Source: Himantopus leucocephalus (taxonomy: Eukaryota; Chordata; Aves; Charadriiformes; Recurvirostridae). From it: a DNA stretch of 64,000 bases. How positions within the stretch are numbered: the stretch's first letter is position 1; each line of letters begins with the position of its first letter. Below the pieces are notes generated by a model, which was given only the letters and a program-made list of their open reading frames with translations, did not search any database and had not been told where the DNA came from. The stretch is taken from contig RSEF01000001.1 of the NCBI GenBank assembly GCA_003993805.1, positions 92,475,348 through 92,539,347 of the forward strand, in the 5' to 3' direction. Of this stretch, positions 23,301 through 36,300 are shown one piece after another. The position numbers and the translations under genes were made by a program.

Positions 23301-24620
23301 TCAGAGGATAGTGATCTGGTACTATTTGTATAATGGGAACAAAATAAGCTCTAGATTATAATAAAAAATATATTGTATATAGCAGATAAGTCTCTTATTA
23401 AGAGCAAGGAGAAAAGACTATTCCAGGGATTTTATCTTGCTCTGTGTTGTCAAAGGGCTATTTCTCATTGACTTCTAAACATACAAATTCAAGATTTCAA
23501 TAAAAACAAAAAGCCGAGTAATCTAATTATCTTTTTTTTTCCTGTGTAGTGCATACATAAGAGTCTTACAAATCAGTGCAAAATTTGTAGCTTCCGCCAC
23601 CATGACATGTGAGATTGTGGATACATATACACATATATAACCAGAAGCCAAAAACTCAGCACTATTTATCCGTGAGACAAACACCACTGCTTATTATGGA
23701 TTTCATGTTGAGAAACAAAGGCAAGGCCTGTCTTGTGAAAGCAGAAAATCTACATAGACACCTTACTCAGATTTGGGCTGAATTAGCCTGTACAGACCAA
23801 AAGTATAGTCAGTCTCTGAAAAGATGGGATGTAAAAGAAGCACAGGAAAAGTTTTCTCTCTTAGTTTTGGCTTCACTCTTATGTTGTTGCCCTACTGTGC
23901 AATGTATGCTCCGCTAGGCAACTCCCGATGCTGGCTCCCTAAATGTAGTCATGGCGCATCCTGGTCCCACGGGCAGGACTGATGAGTGTAGATGGCTGAA
24001 TGCAGAAGAAAATAGTGAATTATTTCTTCCCAAGAAGAAAAAAAAATAAGAATTGGTGAGCTAAAATTCTTTTGGGTTTGTTTTGTGATGTTTTGTAGGT
24101 TGGGCTCTTCATTTCCATGGAAACTACCCCTAAGTGCATGCTTTGATCTACTGCAAGCTATCAGCACAGAAAGGAAGAAGTGTCATATCAGATCCTAGTT
24201 GGAATGATTACCTTTCCTGTTTCACCCGTGACAATCAATGTTCCTACTTAGAATGGAATTCCTTCATTAAGACATCTTATCTTCATACATTTTGTTCAGT
24301 CGTTTCACCTCCTCTATATCTATCCTTAACAGAAGTCTTCACTTATAGATGAAAATGTGATTTATTTATTTTTTTCTTTTTAACAGACAGTGTTTATGGC
24401 AGAGTGATTTTTCGGACAAGAGAAAAACAGTATTAAATAGCCCCATGGGTATATTCATCTTATTTATTAACCATTAACCAACATAGAAAAGAGCTGTCTA
24501 TAGGGTAAGGTACAGGTGTGATAGTGGTGAGGAAATTTTACAAAACTAGATGCTACACCTTTCCTCACATGAGAGAAAACAGGCATTACACTGCATGACT
24601 CTAACACAGGACTACAGATT
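17394..24620. other. long unique non-coding stretch
   Basis: About 7.2 kb without a recognisable gene, RNA or well-defined transposon. Open frames of up to 121 codons (for example 18210-18575 on the minus strand) show no domain, signal peptide or plausible splice structure. A segment near 22410-22540 has a few matches to antisense CR1 (GAAAAGAAGTATTTTCCT), not enough to call. The 20860-21010 stretch is of mixed composition without repeats and would suit a conserved non-coding element, but conservation cannot be judged from one sequence. Confidence 0.55.
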
Positions 24621-24711
24621 CCTCCCCCTTTGCCTCCCCTTTTCCTTTCCCCTTCCCCTTCCCTTTCTCCTTCCCCTTCCACTTCCCCTTCCCCTTCCTG
24701 TTCCTCTTCCT
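24621..24711. repeat. polypyrimidine (CCCCTT)n minisatellite-like tract
   Basis: An almost pure pyrimidine block of CCCCTT/CCTT units, with a few single-base interruptions. The 138-codon minus-strand open frame (24467-24883) owes its length to this repeat, which reads as a run of Glu/Gly/Lys. Such mirror-like tracts can form triplex DNA. Confidence 0.93.
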
Positions 24712-25233
24712 GTACAGTCAGGGTATAAAGAAGAGAAAGGGGAAAAACAATTATTGAGTAAAGAGAGGAGAAAAACTTGAAATATGTTTCTGAATTAAAA
24801 AGAAAATACACAACCAGAAATTGAGAGAGTAATTTCTGAAAACTTCCAGGACAATTCATCCCGAAAGTCAACTGAGCATACATGGTTTTTTAGGGAGGTT
24901 TTATAGCTACTTTTTTTATTGCTTTGTCTTTAAATGCAATATCATCTTTGGTAAAAGGCAAGCTATATAATTGGGAAAAAAAATTGCAAAATTATGGTCT
25001 TCTCAATAATATCTTCTCTGCCTTCAACTAATAGATACTAAGTGAAAGACTGTGACCTTCCCTCATGTAAGTGCTTCAGGCATTAAGGGGAATGTAGTGC
25101 TCAGACCCACCTGCTACCTGACTTAAATCATGTTTTCTTTCCTGTAGCCCACTTGTTGACAGGCAGCAAAAGACAGAACAATTGTCCACATCTCTACATT
25201 CACCTTCTTAACGATCAAATATAATATTTTAAT
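24712..25233. other. unique non-coding DNA
   Basis: Nothing recognisable between the two polypyrimidine tracts. Confidence 0.6.
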
Positions 25234-25353
25234 CTTTTCTCCCTCCCTCCCTCCTTCCTTCCTTTCTTCATTTTAATTTTTTCTCCCTCCCTCCCTCCTT
25301 CCTTCCTTCCTTTCTTTCTCTCTTTCTTTCTTTCTTTCTCTCTTTCTATTTCA
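25234..25353. repeat. compound (CCCT)n(CCTT)n(CTTT)n microsatellite, internally duplicated
   Basis: Two similar halves, about 25234-25268 and 25276-25352, each begin TTTTCTCCCTCCCTCCCTCC and run from CCCT units into CCTT and then CTTT units, separated by CATTTTAATTT. This looks like a duplication of an evolving microsatellite followed by expansion of the second half. Confidence 0.93.
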
Positions 25354-28300
25354 TATAACATTAATTTCTCTTTCTAATCTATGACAGTCTCTCTTGTTCA
25401 TCACTGATAGTACAGGCTTCACTTCTGCTTTATTACATATGTAGAAACCGTGAGGTACTTCAATTAGGAATACCGTTGTGTCGGATGACTTCCATAATCA
25501 ATAGTGAAAAGGAAACAGAAATCTCACAGTGGAGACCTGAATTACCCTCTGGAGGTCACAGTCTCTCTCCAGTCATTACAAAGGGAGCTGCGGATGACTC
25601 TGTGCCATCACGTACTGAAAGCTGGATTGGAGAGAACGAGCTCTGTTGCCTTGGCACTCACTGAAATCACAGGGAATGAAAGTTACATCTTCTCTCCTTA
25701 GGGTGACCTGGTTTGTTTATGGGTTTTCTCATGTGAGGAGTGGCAACAGCCTTGCCACTTTAATAAGGTCTCAAGAGCAGATGAATATTGTCCAACCATT
25801 GCACGTAGTTACCAGCTGTTAGAAGGGATTTTCTTCTCAAGTGTTTAAAAAAATAAAACTGTTGAAAGTAAATAACATATTATAGCTTTCTTTTTTGTTG
25901 GTATCTCATTCTTCTCTTTCCTTTTTCATTTCCCATTACCTTTTTTCCAGCCATTTTTTCCTCCCCTATCTGTTTTAATACAATTTCAGCAAATCCAAGT
26001 ATTTTTCTTTTGAACGCAGGGAGGGAAAAAAAACTTGCTACAGTGGCACAAACAATCTTTTCCAATTTTAGCCAGATTAAACTTTCACTCTTTTTGTGTT
26101 TTAGCAGAATTACAGTGACAGTCATCAGAGACAGAAAAAGAAATATCCTTCTAGTTGACATTTATGATGCCGTTGGTCTTCCAAAAGCATTACATACTAA
26201 AAAGCAGATCATTAGTATCATATCCCTTAACATATACTATACTTCCATAAAAAACAAAATATTTTTAAAACATAGATTCAGTGATTCTAGGAAGAGAAAA
26301 CAAAACCATCCATGGCATGAAATGAGAAAAGGACAATCAAGAAATGGTTTGAAAATACTGAAAGATTCTTAAGGCTGAAATAATCCAGCCAGACTTAGAG
26401 CAAATACTGTGAAAGCTGTCCTCATATTTTGAGGACTCTTTTTGTTAGTTCAATGCTGGGTGTTTATTGCCTTCTGCAAGACATACTTAATAGCAGGCCA
26501 AAACGTCTTAAAGATAAACAAATGGAAAGAGTCTGTGAATCTAAGTAATGCTTTAAGAAATATGAAAAGACTGACAGGCAGACAACCTTTCTCACCAAAA
26601 AAATATTGAAGTTCAACAAAATATTAGGAGATGACATTTTATCTGAGCGTTCATTGCAGAGGAACTGTTTTATTTCTTCTGATGTTTATACTGGCTGCAC
26701 GAAGGAAGCCCTTTATTACCGCTGCAGAGTGGGTTCATGTAGCATTTTTAGCATTGTCAACCATTCTACTTGTAAGCTAAAGCAGTCAGCTGCTTAAGTG
26801 TAATAGACTTCTTTTACAAGTACTCATAGATTTGTTTTAATTAGCCAAATATTTATTTATTGACTATGAAAATGTTTTACAAAAATATTTTTTGATAAAC
26901 AGAACCTCTCCTAAGCTTACTCTGTAAGCTACCTAAATGGTCAAAACCACCACAGCTGCCTAAAGGTGTCTCCCAATATATAGCCACCTGGGTACCACAG
27001 AGTGGTAAGAAAAATAAAGGTAAAGATAACAATCTTTAATCTTTCTTTCCAAACCTATAATTTATTATCTTGAGTTAAATATTTCTTTGTTCTCACTACA
27101 CTGAAAAGACATGCTTCTTCATTGTTAATATGAGTGACTCCAAGCCTCTCCAACCAGGTAGCTAACAATTTCATGGCAAAATAAGTTTTTCTAAATATCA
27201 GTCATTTTCCAGCCCTGTGCAAATGTTTTGGATCCACTTCAGGTTTTGAAATGGTGATACATATTTGAATTTGAGCAGCAAAAGCTGTTTAAGCAACCAT
27301 TATAGTCAACAGAGATATAGTCCATGCAGTCAGCAGATTCTGAAGACTTTTTTTTTTTTTAATCAGTATCAATTTAATGCAATTTAACAACTCTCTTCAC
27401 TTAAAAAATCATGTTGATGTTTCCAGGAAAAGACAGTAGAAAAGGCAATCTAGACAGCAGTTATCTTCCGAGAGTGGTCTGTCATTTCCACAGCAAACCA
27501 TGCATCATCTTCATTTATTTATTTACAGGACTACATACATATGGATTCAATCAAAGAAAATATGTAGGCTGAAGTCTTTTTCACTCAGGAAATTCATTGT
27601 TCTGAGAAGTCTTTTATGCATTCTTCTCGTCTTTTCAACATCCTACTACATCTTTTTTGTCTTACAGAAATCAGTAAGAAACAGTAATTTTTCTATATAT
27701 CAAGGTCACTATGAACTTAAAACAGAGCATTTTGAGAAAAATTTAGAAGAGGAAAACTAAGATTTTTGAGAAGTAACAGCTGATTCCAATTTATTTTTCT
27801 ATAATTACATTATTATGCAGCATTTATTCTCCTTGCAGTCACTTGCAAAATAAACGTATCTTGCAGCAAAATTGATTGAACTTAGCTGACAAAACAAATT
27901 TTGTAGGCTTAAATGCTATGGAACTTTCTGGGACCAGAGTGCACGTTAGCAAAACTAGTGGTAGTTACTTTGGTAGAAGCATTTACATTACATGTTAGAA
28001 TCATTTCTTTTCCTTGAGAAACTGGTTGTAGCATGTATTCTACAAGAACTTGCTGGTGAAGCTTTACACAGTTTGATGCTGACGATTTTGGCCATTTTTA
28101 TACTTGTGCTGGAAGGATCTTGCTACCAGAATGCCAACTCAAGTTTCTCAGCACACTAAATAGCACTGTTCTGTAAAATCATTTATAACACAGACCATCT
28201 CTGTATATGCTGGCCAGAGATACATCCTGCTAGTGAGAACACTGTTTAAAAGAGTTCCTTTTAAAATGTTTCCAGGACAAGAATAGACCAAGCATTTTTT

Positions 28301-28445
28301 CCCCATTCGACTTACTCAAATTACAACTAGAACTATTGTTTTAAGGAGGTGATCTTGTTTTCAGAACGTTGTTCACACCTAGGTCAGAATATACCAGAAT
28401 GGGTATACCCATATACCAATATTCTGCAGCACTGGATCATCGTGC
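25354..28445. other. unique AT-rich non-coding DNA
   Basis: About 3.1 kb without a recognisable gene. Plus-strand frames of 120 codons (26010-26372) and 86 codons (27500-27760) are rich in Lys, Ile, Phe and Asn as expected of random AT-rich DNA. A T-run lies at 27348-27360. Confidence 0.58.
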
Positions 28446-28954
28446 TCTGGGGGTAGAGGTTAATGGGTTGTAATCTAGCTAGAGGCCAGTTACAAGTGTG
28501 TTGGGACCTGTCCTTTTTAATGTCATAATCAATGGTATGGCGGAAGTGACAGGATACACCTTCATCAAGCTTGCAGATGGCACCAAACTGGGAGGATCAG
28601 TCAACATGATGAAGGGCAAGGCTGCCTTTCAGAGAGACCTAGGCATGCTGAAAGAACAGTCCAACAGAAACCAGGCTCTTCACAGTAGTGTGTGGTGGAA
28701 GGATGAGAGGCAACAGGCACAAACTGAAACAAACTGGATGTAAGAAGAAACTGGTTATAAGGACAACAGTTGGAGAGTGGAACAGGTTGCCCAGAGAAGT
28801 TGGGTTGTCTCTGTTCTTGGAGGTTTTCAAGACCCAACTGGAAAAAACGCTGAACTACCAGGTCTGACCTCTGAGCTGCTCCTGTTTTGAGCAAGAGGTG
28901 AGGTTGGACTAGGGACCTCCTGATGTCCCTTCCCACCTGAATTACGTTGTGATC
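28446..28954 (+). mobile_element. CR1 LINE, older copy with internal deletion
   Basis: A sense-orientation CR1 fragment. The first part (28446-28671) encodes the middle of the reverse transcriptase: GPVLFNVIINGM, then a stretch matching the FADDTKLGG motif but reading LADGTKLGG (28570-28596), so the second catalytic aspartate is lost. Near 28672 the sequence jumps to the GGCTCTTCACAG block close to the 3' end, so several hundred bases of ORF2 have been deleted. The tail has the GGAACAGGTTGCCCAGAGAAG block (about 28779-28799), the GTTGGACTAGGGACCTCCTG block, and a degenerate 3' end ATTACGTTGTGATC instead of ATTCTATG repeats. Non-functional and older than the copy at 1-421. Confidence 0.92.
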
Positions 28955-30214
28955 AAGACAAGACATCTCTTGTCTCTTCCATCTATTTCTTCATACTCTG
29001 AATTTCAATATGGACAGATTTACAATAAAGATTCTTCCAAAGGCATTTTACAGTATTGTTCTTCTGCCTCAATGGGAAGGGGGTAGAAGAAAAAAGCAAA
29101 CCAAAAAAACAACTATACAGAAGGTATTCAGTTCTAATAAATCAGTTTCAGACTGAAATTACCCCTTTCATTAGTAAAGTAGACCAAAATGCCAATTATT
29201 AGGCGTCACTGAATGTTAATCATGTAAGTTCTTTAGGGTCTTTTACTTTAGTTGAATGTCCTTGTGTATTAGTAGATGATTTAGATTTCTTTCTTGTGTA
29301 TTAGCAGTTTCAGACACTTGTCATTTCATTTTGGCAAGCTTTATCTTTCAACATTTGGAGTAAATGTCATATCTGTCTGATCAGCTGTTTCTCAAAATAT
29401 CCAAACCATTTCATTTCCTGATGGTGGATAAAATGATTTTTCTTTTGGACTGGTAGACTAATCTTTGCTCTCTTGATCCATCACTGTGTGCAAATTCCTC
29501 TGCTTATTTTCATGTATTACCAAACTAATTGGGCTCATTTACTGCATCCTCTCTGTTGTAGCTAAAACAGAAATGAAGGATAAAAAAAACCACAGGGAAA
29601 CAAAAAAGTTACAATTTTCACTTCATGTTTTCACTTCATATAGTGTATTAACTTTACATTTTTCCAAGATTTTAGTATCCCACTGTATTTTAATTCTCCT
29701 AGTTACTGTCTTTTCAAGAAAAAAATTCTGACTAGTATTCTGTCACCTTCTAAAAGATCGTATCTTAACCACGCTGTTGCTTATTTCAGTAGAAAGTAAC
29801 AGATTTTGACGCTTGTTTCATAAGCTACCTCAATTGCTGTCTCTATTTTTCAGTTACACTATTGTGTCCAGGTGCAAAGCACAGGTAAAACAAACATCAT
29901 GTCAGTGAACAGATACACAATCTGTCCTATGAAGCAAAGGCCTCAGTCTTCCACCATCAGTTTGTACACATATTCTCAAATTCTGCCTTTTTAACTTAGC
30001 TCTTCTTAGGAAAATCAAACTCAGTAAAGATCTAGTTTACCACACCCAAAGACTGAGCAAAGCAATTTCACTGTGATAAAAAGTATTCATTTGCTGCCTT
30101 TTTTTAGATCCAAGATGTCAATTGACATAAACTCAATTGATTTTTTTTAAATGGGTTGGCAGCATTCTGGGAGGTCCAAAGTTTACATCTGCTATGTTGG
30201 CACCACAACTTTTT
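28955..30214. other. unique AT-rich non-coding DNA
   Basis: No gene or repeat recognised. Confidence 0.6.
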
Positions 30215-30285
30215 TGTCATTGAATTTACAATATTAATTTCAGGAAGTCNTGTCACTGAATTTACAGTATTAATTTCAGAAAGTC
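30215..30285. repeat. 35-bp direct duplication around single N
   Basis: Copy 1 (30215-30249) and copy 2 (30251-30285) flank N at 30250 with three differences, all transitions. The layout is that of an unmerged contig overlap, although the divergence is high for so short a segment. A poly-T run follows at once, which may explain the assembly break. Confidence 0.8.
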
Positions 30286-33200
30286 TTTTTTTTTTTTTGG
30301 TGGTAAAATTGTTCAATTTATACGTATCATGTCTTTTTTATTAAAGTTAGCCAAAAGCTTTGGCCTTGAAGATGCACCCTAAGTTGTGTTGGAGAAGTGC
30401 TGAGTTTCATCTGGAAAGGTGGCTCCAGGGAGCAAAGTAAAAGGGAGGAAAACAGGGACGAACTCTGTAGCTAGTCAGTAAGGATATTAACCTGAGATGC
30501 GAAAGAGCCCTGTTGCAGTTCTTGGTTTTCTGGATTTGGAGCGAATGAGCTGGAAAACATTACTCCGAGTTTGTCAGAGTCTGATTGGCATTTAGAAGTT
30601 CAAAAGGTTTTCTTCTTTGTGCCAAGGTGGAACAAAATTCTGGAACCATGCAAATGACTGTGGAAGGGAACTGTCATCCCAGGTCAGCTGTCCCTGATTA
30701 GGGCTGCTTCCTGACAGCTTGTAAAGGAGGAGTTTATCCAATAGCTGGATCTTCCCCCTGGGCTGCCAAACATTTTCTCATGGAACAGGCTTTGCAGTGG
30801 ACTGATTTGACCACCGCCATCAATGTAATATCAAATTCCAGCTTCAGGTAGAAAAAAGTGACCCTACAACAACAACACAATCCAAACTGTCATGTCAACA
30901 TGACACTAACACTGAAATATTTTTAGGGAAAAGGGGGAAGAAACTTCTTTGATCGACAAACCTCTTGGTCACTCAATGACTACAAGTTGCTACTGCCCGA
31001 GAAAGAAGGGGGAAAAAAACAGTATTTGGATATATCGGCTATTAATGTGAGGTTCTAAGGAATGTAAAAGGATGGAAAGTAAATCAAAATAGGTCAAGGT
31101 AGCCAAATGGCCTCGTTTCAGATAAATGTAGGCTCGTATTATTCTGATTACTGTCAGACAGTGGCTGCTACACAGAACTCCATATGACACTCCGAAAATG
31201 GCATTTTTACTGTCTGGATTTATTAATGTGAAGATCTAGCTACTCATTTCAAAACTAGACTTCACTACACCTGAAAATTGGCTACATTTCTGTACACACC
31301 CTCTCAGTAACTATAAGATGATGACCTATTTCACCAACATTTCCTAGACTGATCAATCAGACACTCAAGTGGCCAGTACTGTACCATTGCTTAGTGGTAT
31401 TTCAACAATTTACCTGAGTTACTGGAGATGCAAAGTACTCGTGGATGTGAATATCTGAGATACATTTGTCAGTATGTTCTACGTTTGCTGCATTTCCAGT
31501 GCTCAGAGAATTTGAGATCTCAGCTTAATCTTTTGTTCTTAATTCTTAAGTTTGGATGTCCTTAGTGTATATTTGTAATGTTAGATAAAATGCAGAAATA
31601 CATTGCTATAAAAACAGGGCAAATACCCTCATATTTTCTGTTTGTTGTGTCCATCAATACAAATTTAGCTATTAAAAAAACCAAACACAATGTAACCCAG
31701 GGAGAGCAGATCTGACTGGACAGTCTTCTGAAAGTCACAATTTCAATCTGCATTGTCCCTTACAAGCTTTAGACAATGACCACATGATTTTATTATGCAT
31801 CCATACCATTGATGAGAACACTTACTGCTCCATATCTTTCGGCCTCACTCATTGTGCATATTCAGCAACCTGTTCAAGAGGGTATTAAAAAGAGACCATA
31901 AACAAAATACATGTGCAGGTGGTACAGAGTTCACAGTGTCAACCTGCTGTGCAGTCCTGGGGAGTTCAGGCACTTCTGTATGGGGTTCACTACAGTCAGA
32001 TTACTGAGTGTGCATCCACCTAGAGCTAGTAACACAAAATACAGAGCTCAGGCATGCATATTCCCTTCGCTCCTGAGCTAGAGTGACACCGCAGTAGCTC
32101 TTCCCACTTTGGATCCTGGGTCTGGAAATGGTTCTTGTAGGAAAATGCTTCAAACTTTTTATTTAGGATCTGATTGAATGACCTTGGTTCAATACTTCTC
32201 CCTACCATGGGGATTCAGACCCTGTATTTTGCTGGAGAATACTCTAATCTGATCATACTGTTTGGTTGGCAGAGAGATGAAGAAAAAGGAGACAAAAGGC
32301 TTTTCATTCAGCATCACAAGATCTCAAATTGAAGCTCCATTCAAATCCCTTTGTAGATATCCATTCCAGCCCTTAAATTTTGGCTTACTAATTTGATGAT
32401 ATGTCTCAGTCTTGTGATGCTATAAACTCTAAAACCCAAACTGGGCTGTTGTGTCCATGTTGTGAAGTGCAGGGCTTTGGAGTGATACTAGCTTAGATCC
32501 CAAGAACAGAACAGTGCTGCAGTACAGTCCCACAAGTATCACTCTGTGACAGCCTCAGTGATATCTCCTGCTTCTCAGCAGACCTAATCTTTACAGAGTC
32601 TGAGCAAAATCGACACAGCTACTTTGCTTTATGTGCAAAGGCAGCCTGTGCAAGATCAACACCTGCTATGCAGTGTAGATATGCCCTAAGATTCTCATTA
32701 ACAAGTGGGATCAAATTAAATACCTTTGCATTGAAGTGACTGCTTCCAACAAAGGTCTCAGCAGCATATTAAAGGCTGCAATCTCCCGTACAGATTCCCA
32801 TGCAGTGGAATCATAGCAAAAATAAAATTATGAGAGAGGAAAAAGTCATTATTTATTTATAACAAAATTTCCTGTCAAATATGAGTCAATATATTCTAAT
32901 AGGAAATTCTGTTTCATGGTAGGTCCTGGCATTCTTGCTGGCTTTGTAAACTAGATTTAGTCCTAGTTTCTAAACGTCTGATGAAAATCTAAAGCTTCTA
33001 CTGCATTCAATATTGTATAGCAAACAAAAGTTAACAGCAGGTAGAATGGGTAGATATACATCTCAAAGCCTCTGAAGTTAGTGATATTAATCTATCCTTT
33101 AGTGTCCCAGTCAGCTCTCCTTTGTATCTTCCAGTTGCCCCAGCTTGCAGGAAGGAGGAAACAATGAGTACTTTGCAAGTGGAGCAAGAAGAATTACTAC

Positions 33201-33574
33201 GGACACCTCATCTGATCCCATTTGGCAAGTTTACCTCAGCTGAAAGAAGAGGTCTCCCTGTTGGTCTACTCTCTCTCCTAGGTGGCTGTTTCAGGGTTGG
33301 TTTTTTTTTATTTCAAATAAATAAACAGACAGACAACACCAAGAGGAAAGAAATCCCAGTCGCCTGAAACAAGATAGGGTCTTTTATGCATCCTGTTTTG
33401 CTTGGCAGAGGAGGTTTTAAATATTTAAGCAACTTTATACAGCCATAAACCTCCGTAATCTCAGGTTTAGAATATACATTTAGAACTAGTTTTCTGGAGC
33501 CAATCTGAGAACAAAGGTGGTTTACTTTTCTTCAGTCCATATCGTTACCACTGACAGCATCAGTCCTCTTCTCC
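30286..33574. other. unique non-coding DNA, possible fossil transposon end near 32650
   Basis: No gene recognised. The stretch 30480-30800 is of mixed composition without repeats and contains a perfect octamer motif ATGCAAAT (30648-30655), which makes it a weak candidate for a regulatory element. GCAGTGTAGATATGCCCTAAG (about 32671-32691) resembles the terminal inverted repeat of a turtle/bird DNA transposon (GCAGTGTAGACATACCC), but no partner end was found. Confidence 0.5.
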
Positions 33575-33656
33575 TTTACAAGTGTAAATCTGCAGCTTTG
33601 TTGAAATTAATGGCTTTCCCCAGCACATTGTTAACCTACAGGGAGAATCAGATTGT
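33575..33656 (+). repeat. palindromic ancient amniote repeat remnant
   Basis: TTTACAAGTGTAAATCTGCA, then TTGAAATTAATGG and CCCCAGCACATTG, then GAGAATCAGATT, line up in order with a dispersed amniote element whose core I remember as GTGTAAATC...CATTGAAGTCAATGGAGTTACACC...GAGGATC. The match is degenerate but runs over some 80 bp. No coding capacity. Confidence 0.42.
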
Positions 33657-35289
33657 GGGTATCTACAGTAATAAAACTTGCAAGGTGACGGAGAGCTTAA
33701 TTACCACTTCAGACTTCTTCTGCCCTCTAGAATGCAAATCGAATGATTCATTGGCACATGGTATGCCAGGTGAGGTCGGCTGTAAGAGAACAGGCAACAG
33801 CAATCCCTGGTCAGCCTGGTAACCAGCAACTTGGCCACATGCTAATTCATATAATTTAAGGGAATTCAGATGTTACAGATCCGTTTTTTATTAGAGATAT
33901 GGAGATAAATGATGGGCAGTAAGAAGTGTATGTTTTCTTAACTACACTGTGAATTTTCTTTCTAATGGTATCCTGCCAGTAAATGCCATACAAAGCTGAT
34001 GACATGTGATCCAAGATGAGGCACAGATGCACTTTTATAGAACAGTGGTACATGTGTAACACTACATATATAGAACACATGCATTTGATTTTGTAAATGC
34101 TGTACTGCCAGAGGCAATCACTATTTATTTTAACCTTACAGAGTCAGAGAAGTTCTGTCTATGTTGGAGAATTCTGGCATTCCCATTCCCAGCGAAACTG
34201 TAATTAATGTGCTAGATGCTACATGCAAGTTTGCAACCACTATTGTATAGGCGTTCATACTACCACTGAGACTGCCTTTGCACTCAGCAAAGCTAACCAC
34301 TACATTCTCCGCCATCCATAAAACTACCTTTCTTCAGTGCAAGTCTAGACAGCAAATCTGGGCATAGAACTGGATTCATTCAGTAGATCCTCCTCTTGCT
34401 CTCCCAGCAGATACTCTGCTTTAAGGACATGAGTTAGTCTACTTCACATTGTTCAAATGTTGTCCCAAAAGAAAACAGGAATATAAACAGGAATATGCCA
34501 AGAAATTCTGCTTCCTTCCGTTTTGCTTCTTCTCAACAATAAACAAGAGGCATCAAAGGACCCCTCCTAACCAACATCAAAAGCCTAACTTTTTACTAAA
34601 GAGAACCCAAAATTAAAACAGTTTCCATTTGTGGTCAGTGGGAAAAACTCTTTTTAAAGCATTTAATAAGTTTTCTTTACTTTTTAAAAAACAAACATTT
34701 TATGCTATAGCAAAGGTTTTAATTCAGTGCTGCAGTAATCTTTATTCTTAAAAAGGGAAAAATAAAATAGAGATATAATAATCACAGTAAAGAAAAAGAA
34801 AGAGAAAAAACTTCACAGCCCTGAGACTGTGGCCTCTGGTCTCTGTTTTTTTCTGTCTTCAGTTGCAGATAAGGCAGAGAATTATTTCTTGGCTAACAGC
34901 AATTGAGAAGAAAACATCAACAAGTATCAGGTATAAAGCAAGTTAAGAATGTTTTCTATGGTAACCTGCATGCCAGCAAGGAGCAAGTCAGTGAAAAAAT
35001 AAAGGGAGCATGGGGTGGAAAATAAAGGAAAGACTGGCCTTTTAAGACAAAGCACCAAAGACTCTCTGAATTATATCCCAAGCCTGCAAGTTTCAGTGAG
35101 TGCAGTAACTGTCCATTCTCCAGATAGCAAACCACCTGATAACTGGTGCTTACAGGGCTATTTTTAGCAGAAAAAAAGACCGTGATAGGAACCAAGCAGG
35201 AGGATTTTAGCCTTGGAAGATTCTTTGCTCACTGTAATAGAGACCTGTTTGCTGTTACATCAAAATCAAAAGAGATGAAAAAGTACATG
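33657..35289. other. unique AT-rich non-coding DNA
   Basis: No gene or repeat recognised. An octamer motif ATGCAAAT occurs at 33732-33739, not unusual in AT-rich sequence of this length. Confidence 0.55.
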
Positions 35290-36300
35290 GAGAGGGCTTG
35301 ACGAGGTACCCCCTATTTCCAGACAGCCATTAGTGGGACAATGTGTTATTCACGGCTTGTGTTATTTCTGTGCCTAGACTGACTAAGGACCGCACAACCA
35401 CTGATCTTTCACCTGGCCCCAGGTGCATGGTACCATCCACAGGGCACCAGAGCCACTGAAGAGGTTGGTGCAAGCAAAGACCCAAATCCCACTGCAAGGA
35501 ACTCCTGGAGGCACCACCGCAGCTCTCATCCTGGGCCTCAAGAGGTCTGTTCCTGAACCCTAAAGGGTTAATGAACAAATAGCCTGCTAGCTCTCTGCAT
35601 TACTAAAATCCTTGAAACACACTCTGGGAAGCACGGGAACATCCTGTCTTTCTACAGCCTTGTTACCCGGGTAGGGCCAGTTATCCCTGGGGTACTGTGA
35701 TGGGTCTCTCAGGCTCCTGGAGGGGTGGATAGTGGATGGAGCCCACACCTCCGCCCTGCACCAGGGGCAGCCCAGTGCAAAAGGCTTTTCTCTAAAACAC
35801 AGGCTCAGACCCTTGGCAGCACTCCCCAGCTTAAGCCTTTGGGCCTGGTAGGGGATGGAGATGAGATTACAGTCAAAATAAACAACAGGGCGTTATAGTT
35901 ATATAACAGAAACAATAAGAGAGTGAAATTATTAAATCTGAAGGTGAGAGTGGTGGGGAACAGGAGACTTGGTCAGGCTGCCAGAAAAGCCAGCACGCTT
36001 GCATGAAACTGCAGAAGTCTCCTGTACCAAAACAAGCAATGGGTACTGGCCCCAGAACCACCTGCAAGGTGTCTGGAAGGTCTCATCCCAGCCAGCAAGC
36101 TTGCTGATAGCAGCGGGCAAGCTAGTGCGGAGCAAGGTAATAAGGAAAAAAATTAATCAACCTCTTCATCTCTTGTACGACCTTGCTATGTTGCTGTGTG
36201 CAGCAGCAGCTCAGTGCTGCAGTACTTGGCAGCCATTGCCTAGGAGGAGCATTGCAAACTAGCAGGACTGTTGATACAAAGAGTAGTGCCGTCTAGAGAG
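35290..36300. other. G+C-richer block of unknown origin
   Basis: About 1 kb with clearly higher G+C than the sequence on its left, rich in CCTGG, CAGGC and CCCCAG words. Its composition suits an old retroelement or a segment of former gene sequence, but I cannot match it to a family. Open frames of 64-97 codons occur on both strands without recognisable domains. CCCTAAAGGGTTAA (about 35559-35572) recalls LTR-type sequence of reptiles, which is only a hint. Confidence 0.4.

Noticed and set aside
24467..24883. 138-codon minus-strand open frame as a gene
   Set aside because: Its middle is the translated polypyrimidine repeat (Glu/Gly/Lys run), which simply lacks stop codons.
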